Below are positions 62,161 to 64,000 of a DNA stretch of 64,000 nt, one piece after another. The position numbers and the translations under genes were made by a program. Each line of letters opens with the position of its first letter. The first letter of the stretch is position 1. The DNA comes from Streptomyces sp. RB17 (GTDB taxonomy: Bacteria > Actinomycetota > Actinomycetes > Streptomycetales > Streptomycetaceae). The stretch spans positions 372,001 through 436,000 of the forward strand of contig NZ_WEGL01000003.1 of the NCBI RefSeq assembly GCF_009604455.1, in the 5' to 3' direction. The notes under the pieces are model-generated. The model was not told the origin of the DNA. It was given only the letters and a program-made list of their open reading frames with translations, and did not search any database.

Positions 62161-62836
62161 CCCGGCGGGGGCGGCGCGGATGCGGGGGCGGCGCGGGTGC
62201 CGGGGCGGCGACGCCGAGGGCGGCGCGACCTCCGGGGCAACGCGGATGCCGAGGCGCCCCCGGATGCCGAGGTGGCGGGGGTGCCGGGGCGGAGCAGACG
62301 CCGGGGCGGAGCAGACGCCGAAGCGACGCGGATGCCGAGGCGGCACGGTGCCGGGGCGGGATGGTGTCGTGTCGACGCGGATGCCGGCTCGATGCGGGTG
62401 CCGGGGCGGCATGGTGCCGGGGCGGCATGGTGTCGTGTCCACGAGGATGCCGTGTCGATGCGGGTGCCGGGGCGGCGCAAACGCCGAAGCCGCACGGTGC
62501 CGGGGCGACGCGGTGCCGGGGCGACGCGGTGCCGGGTCGACACGGATGCCGGCTCGATGCGGGTGCCGGGAGCGGCGCAGACGCCGACGCGGCACGGATG
62601 CCGACGCGGCACGGATGCCGAGTCGGCACGGATGCCGAGTCGGCACGGACGCCGAGTCGGCACGGACGCCGAGTCGGCGCGGTGCCAAGTCGGCGCGGTG
62701 CCAAGTCGGCGCGGTGCCGAGGCGGCGCGGGCACCAAGGCGGCGCGGTGTCGGAGGCGGCGCGGTGTCGGAGGCGGTGCGGTGTCGGAGGCGGTGCGGTG
62801 TCGGAGGTGGCGCGGATGCCAAAGCGGCGCCGGGTG
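62161..62836. repeat. Minisatellite of degenerate 16-17-bp units
   Basis: A ~680-bp GC-rich array between deoD and the mutase gene. The clearest part (62574-62825) has 15 consecutive units of 16 or 17 bp, for example GGCACGGATGCCGAGTC, GGCGCGGTGCCAAGTC and GGCGCGGTGTCGGAGGC; neighbouring units are more alike than distant ones. The earlier part (62161-62573) consists of more diverged units such as GCGGGTGCCGGGGCGGC. Unit length is not a multiple of 3, so the repeat passes through all frames and is not a protein repeat. Many units contain small dyads (GGCA-CGGA-TGCC). Confidence 0.85.
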
Positions 62837-62924
62837 GGGCGCGATGGTGTCGGATGGTGGGGCAAGTCCCTGTCGCCCACCCTCCAGCCGACCGAGTCGG
62901 GTGGGTGGGTGGGCGAACGGGGGT

Positions 62925-62943
62925 CTGGGGGCGGAGCCCCCAG
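62925..62943. repeat. Recurrent GC hairpin before the mutase gene
   Basis: CTGGGGGC-GGA-GCCCCCAG, an 8-bp stem with 3-nt loop, of the same kind as the element at 49493. It could terminate read-through from deoD. Confidence 0.6.
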
Positions 62944-62977
62944 TGGACCAGGCAAACACGGAGAGGTTGACCCCAAG

Positions 62978-64000
62978 GTGCACGACGATCTCATCAGCAG
63001 GGCCAAGGCTTGGCTCGCCGAGGACCCCGACGCGGAGACCCGTGACGAACTCGCCAAGCTGATCGACGCCGGTGACACAGCGGAGCTGTCCGCCCGCTTC
63101 AGCGGCACCCTCCAGTTCGGCACCGCCGGCCTGCGCGGCGAACTCGGCGCCGGCCCGATGCGCATGAACCGCAGCGTCGTCATCAGGGCGGCCGCCGGCC
63201 TCGCCGCGTACCTGAAGAAGAACGGCCACGCCGGTGGACTCGTGGTCATCGGCTACGACGCCCGCCACAAGTCTGCCGACTTCGCCCGCGACACCGCCGC
63301 CGTGATGACCGGCGCCGGCCTGCGCGCGGCCGTACTCCCCCGCCCGCTGCCCACCCCGGTCCTGGCGTACGCCATACGGCATCTCGGCGCGGTCGCGGGC
63401 GTGGAGGTCACCGCCAGCCACAACCCGCCCCGGGACAACGGCTACAAGGTCTACCTCGGCGACGGCTCCCAGATCGTCCCGCCCGCCGACGCGGAGATCG
63501 CCGCCGAGATCGACGCGATCGCGAGCCTGCACGACGTCCCCCGCCCCGACGCCGGCTGGGAGACCCTGGACGACTCGGTCCTCGACGCCTACCTGGCCCG
63601 TACGGACGCCGTCCTGGCCGCCGGCTCCCCCCGCACGGCCCGCACGGTCTACACCGCGATGCACGGCGTCGGCAAGGACGTCCTGCTGGCCGCCTTCGCC
63701 CGGGCCGGCTTCCCGGAGCCGGTGCTGGTCGCCGAGCAGGCCGACCCCGACCCGGACTTCCCGACGGTCGCGTTCCCGAACCCGGAGGAGCCGGGCGCGA
63801 TGGACCTGGCGTTCGCCCGGGCCCGTACGACCGGCCCGGACCTGATCATCGCCAACGACCCCGACGCCGACCGCTGCGCCGTGGCCGTCAGGGACGGCGC
63901 GGACTGGCGCATGCTGCGCGGCGACGAGGTCGGCGCCCTGCTCGGCGCCCACCTGGTCCGCCGGGGCGCGACCGGCGTGTTCGCCGAGTCGATCGTCTCC
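62978..64000 (+). CDS. pmmB: Phosphomannomutase / phosphoglucomutase (3' end outside window)
   Basis: The first 341 codons are present and open to the window edge; the full family length is about 540-550 aa. It starts GTG with CGGAGAGG upstream. Conserved parts: FSGTLQFGTAGLRGELGAGPMRMN, the catalytic phosphoserine loop VEVTASHNPPRDNGYKVY, and the metal loop ANDPDADRCAVAV. The enzyme moves phosphate between C1 and C6 of hexose phosphates, or C1 and C5 of pentose phosphates; the latter would complement deoD. The sugar-binding loop lies beyond the window, so specificity is open. Confidence 0.92.
   Translation, partial: MHDDLISRAKAWLAEDPDAETRDELAKLIDAGDTAELSARFSGTLQFGTAGLRGELGAGPMRMNRSVVIRAAAGLAAYLKKNGHAGGLVVIGYDARHKSADFARDTAAVMTGAGLRAAVLPRPLPTPVLAYAIRHLGAVAGVEVTASHNPPRDNGYKVYLGDGSQIVPPADAEIAAEIDAIASLHDVPRPDAGWETLDDSVLDAYLARTDAVLAAGSPRTARTVYTAMHGVGKDVLLAAFARAGFPEPVLVAEQADPDPDFPTVAFPNPEEPGAMDLAFARARTTGPDLIIANDPDADRCAVAVRDGADWRMLRGDEVGALLGAHLVRRGATGVFAESIVS

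Noticed and set aside
62055..63249. Repeat-rich proteins across the minisatellite
   Set aside because: The 16-17-bp unit changes frame each copy, and every frame on both strands is open and repetitive, so openness is not evidence of coding.
60956..63952. 998-aa minus-strand open frame
   Set aside because: It is antisense to deoD and the mutase gene and passes through the 17-bp minisatellite; the composition is what GC-rich antisense gives, and no domain is seen.
1..64000. Insertion sequences, tRNA or prophage genes
   Set aside because: No transposase, integrase or phage protein was recognised in any frame, and no tRNA-like sequence was noticed by eye; a tRNA scan could not be run.

Overview
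This is a stretch of core chromosome from a Streptomyces or very close relative. GC is very high with strong third-position G/C bias, so most genes have a long antisense shadow ORF. GTG starts are common, and several genes start 6-8 nt after a -10 hexamer (leaderless pattern). Mycothiol amidase, DUF4307, DUF6230/DUF6114, an LAxTG sortase substrate and an actinobacterial acyl-CoA carboxylase locus all fit. From memory, the gene order resembles the S. coelicolor segment from pckG down to the phosphomannomutase gene; no database was consulted. I see no IS element, prophage, tRNA, rRNA or CRISPR array.

Layout. (1) 1-6080: GTP-type PEP carboxykinase (minus), hemolysin III-family membrane protein, an MFS exporter with its TetR regulator and a clear operator-promoter, and a Mut7-C RNase-like protein. 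(2) 6082-12564: a four-gene minus-strand operon, fully coupled by 4-nt overlaps: processive GT2 synthase, GT-C membrane transferase, GT2-GtrA fusion, and a secreted CBM/copper-radical-oxidase/excalibur protein. It reads as a surface-glycan assembly and oxidation system and is the most interesting locus here. (3) 12781-18737: DUF255 thioredoxin-fold protein, a probable regulator remnant, and a membrane-anchored STAND ATPase-TPR protein. (4) 18747-28789: mca, DUF4307, greA, DrrAB-type ABC exporter with an operator-containing promoter, threonine ammonia-lyase, MarR regulator, a divergent sigma factor coupled to a small membrane protein, metB, and a TPR-like protein.

(5) 29017-41853: DUF6230/DUF6114 pair, LRV-repeat protein, a cyanophycinase-like gene remnant, alcohol dehydrogenase divergent from an XRE regulator, a large secreted subtilase, a MacB-type ABC pair, and a lipoprotein L,D-transpeptidase. 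(6) 42075-49369: acidic conserved protein, LAxTG protein, lipoprotein, hutH, a GAF-GGDEF protein, enoyl-CoA hydratase with a palindromic operator, a Pro/Thr-rich membrane protein and adenylate cyclase. (7) 49370-58726: repeat-rich spacer, then birA, pccB, pccE, a 42-aa membrane protein, maf, a membrane protein and accA2. These make, biotinylate and complete acyl-CoA carboxylase. Two decayed genes and a DeoR regulator follow. (8) 58893-64000: lpdA-like quinone reductase, gamma-glutamylcyclotransferase-like protein, an orphan RelE/ParE-like protein, purine nucleoside phosphorylase, a roughly 680-bp minisatellite of 16-17-bp units, and the start of a phosphomannomutase gene that runs off the window.

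Gene ends are often marked by perfect GC-rich hairpins of 8-14 bp. Several promoters carry perfect dyads that look like operators: 3084-3098 (MFS), 23164-23179 (ABC exporter), 47447-47462 (enoyl-CoA hydratase) and 61279-61290 (purine nucleoside phosphorylase).
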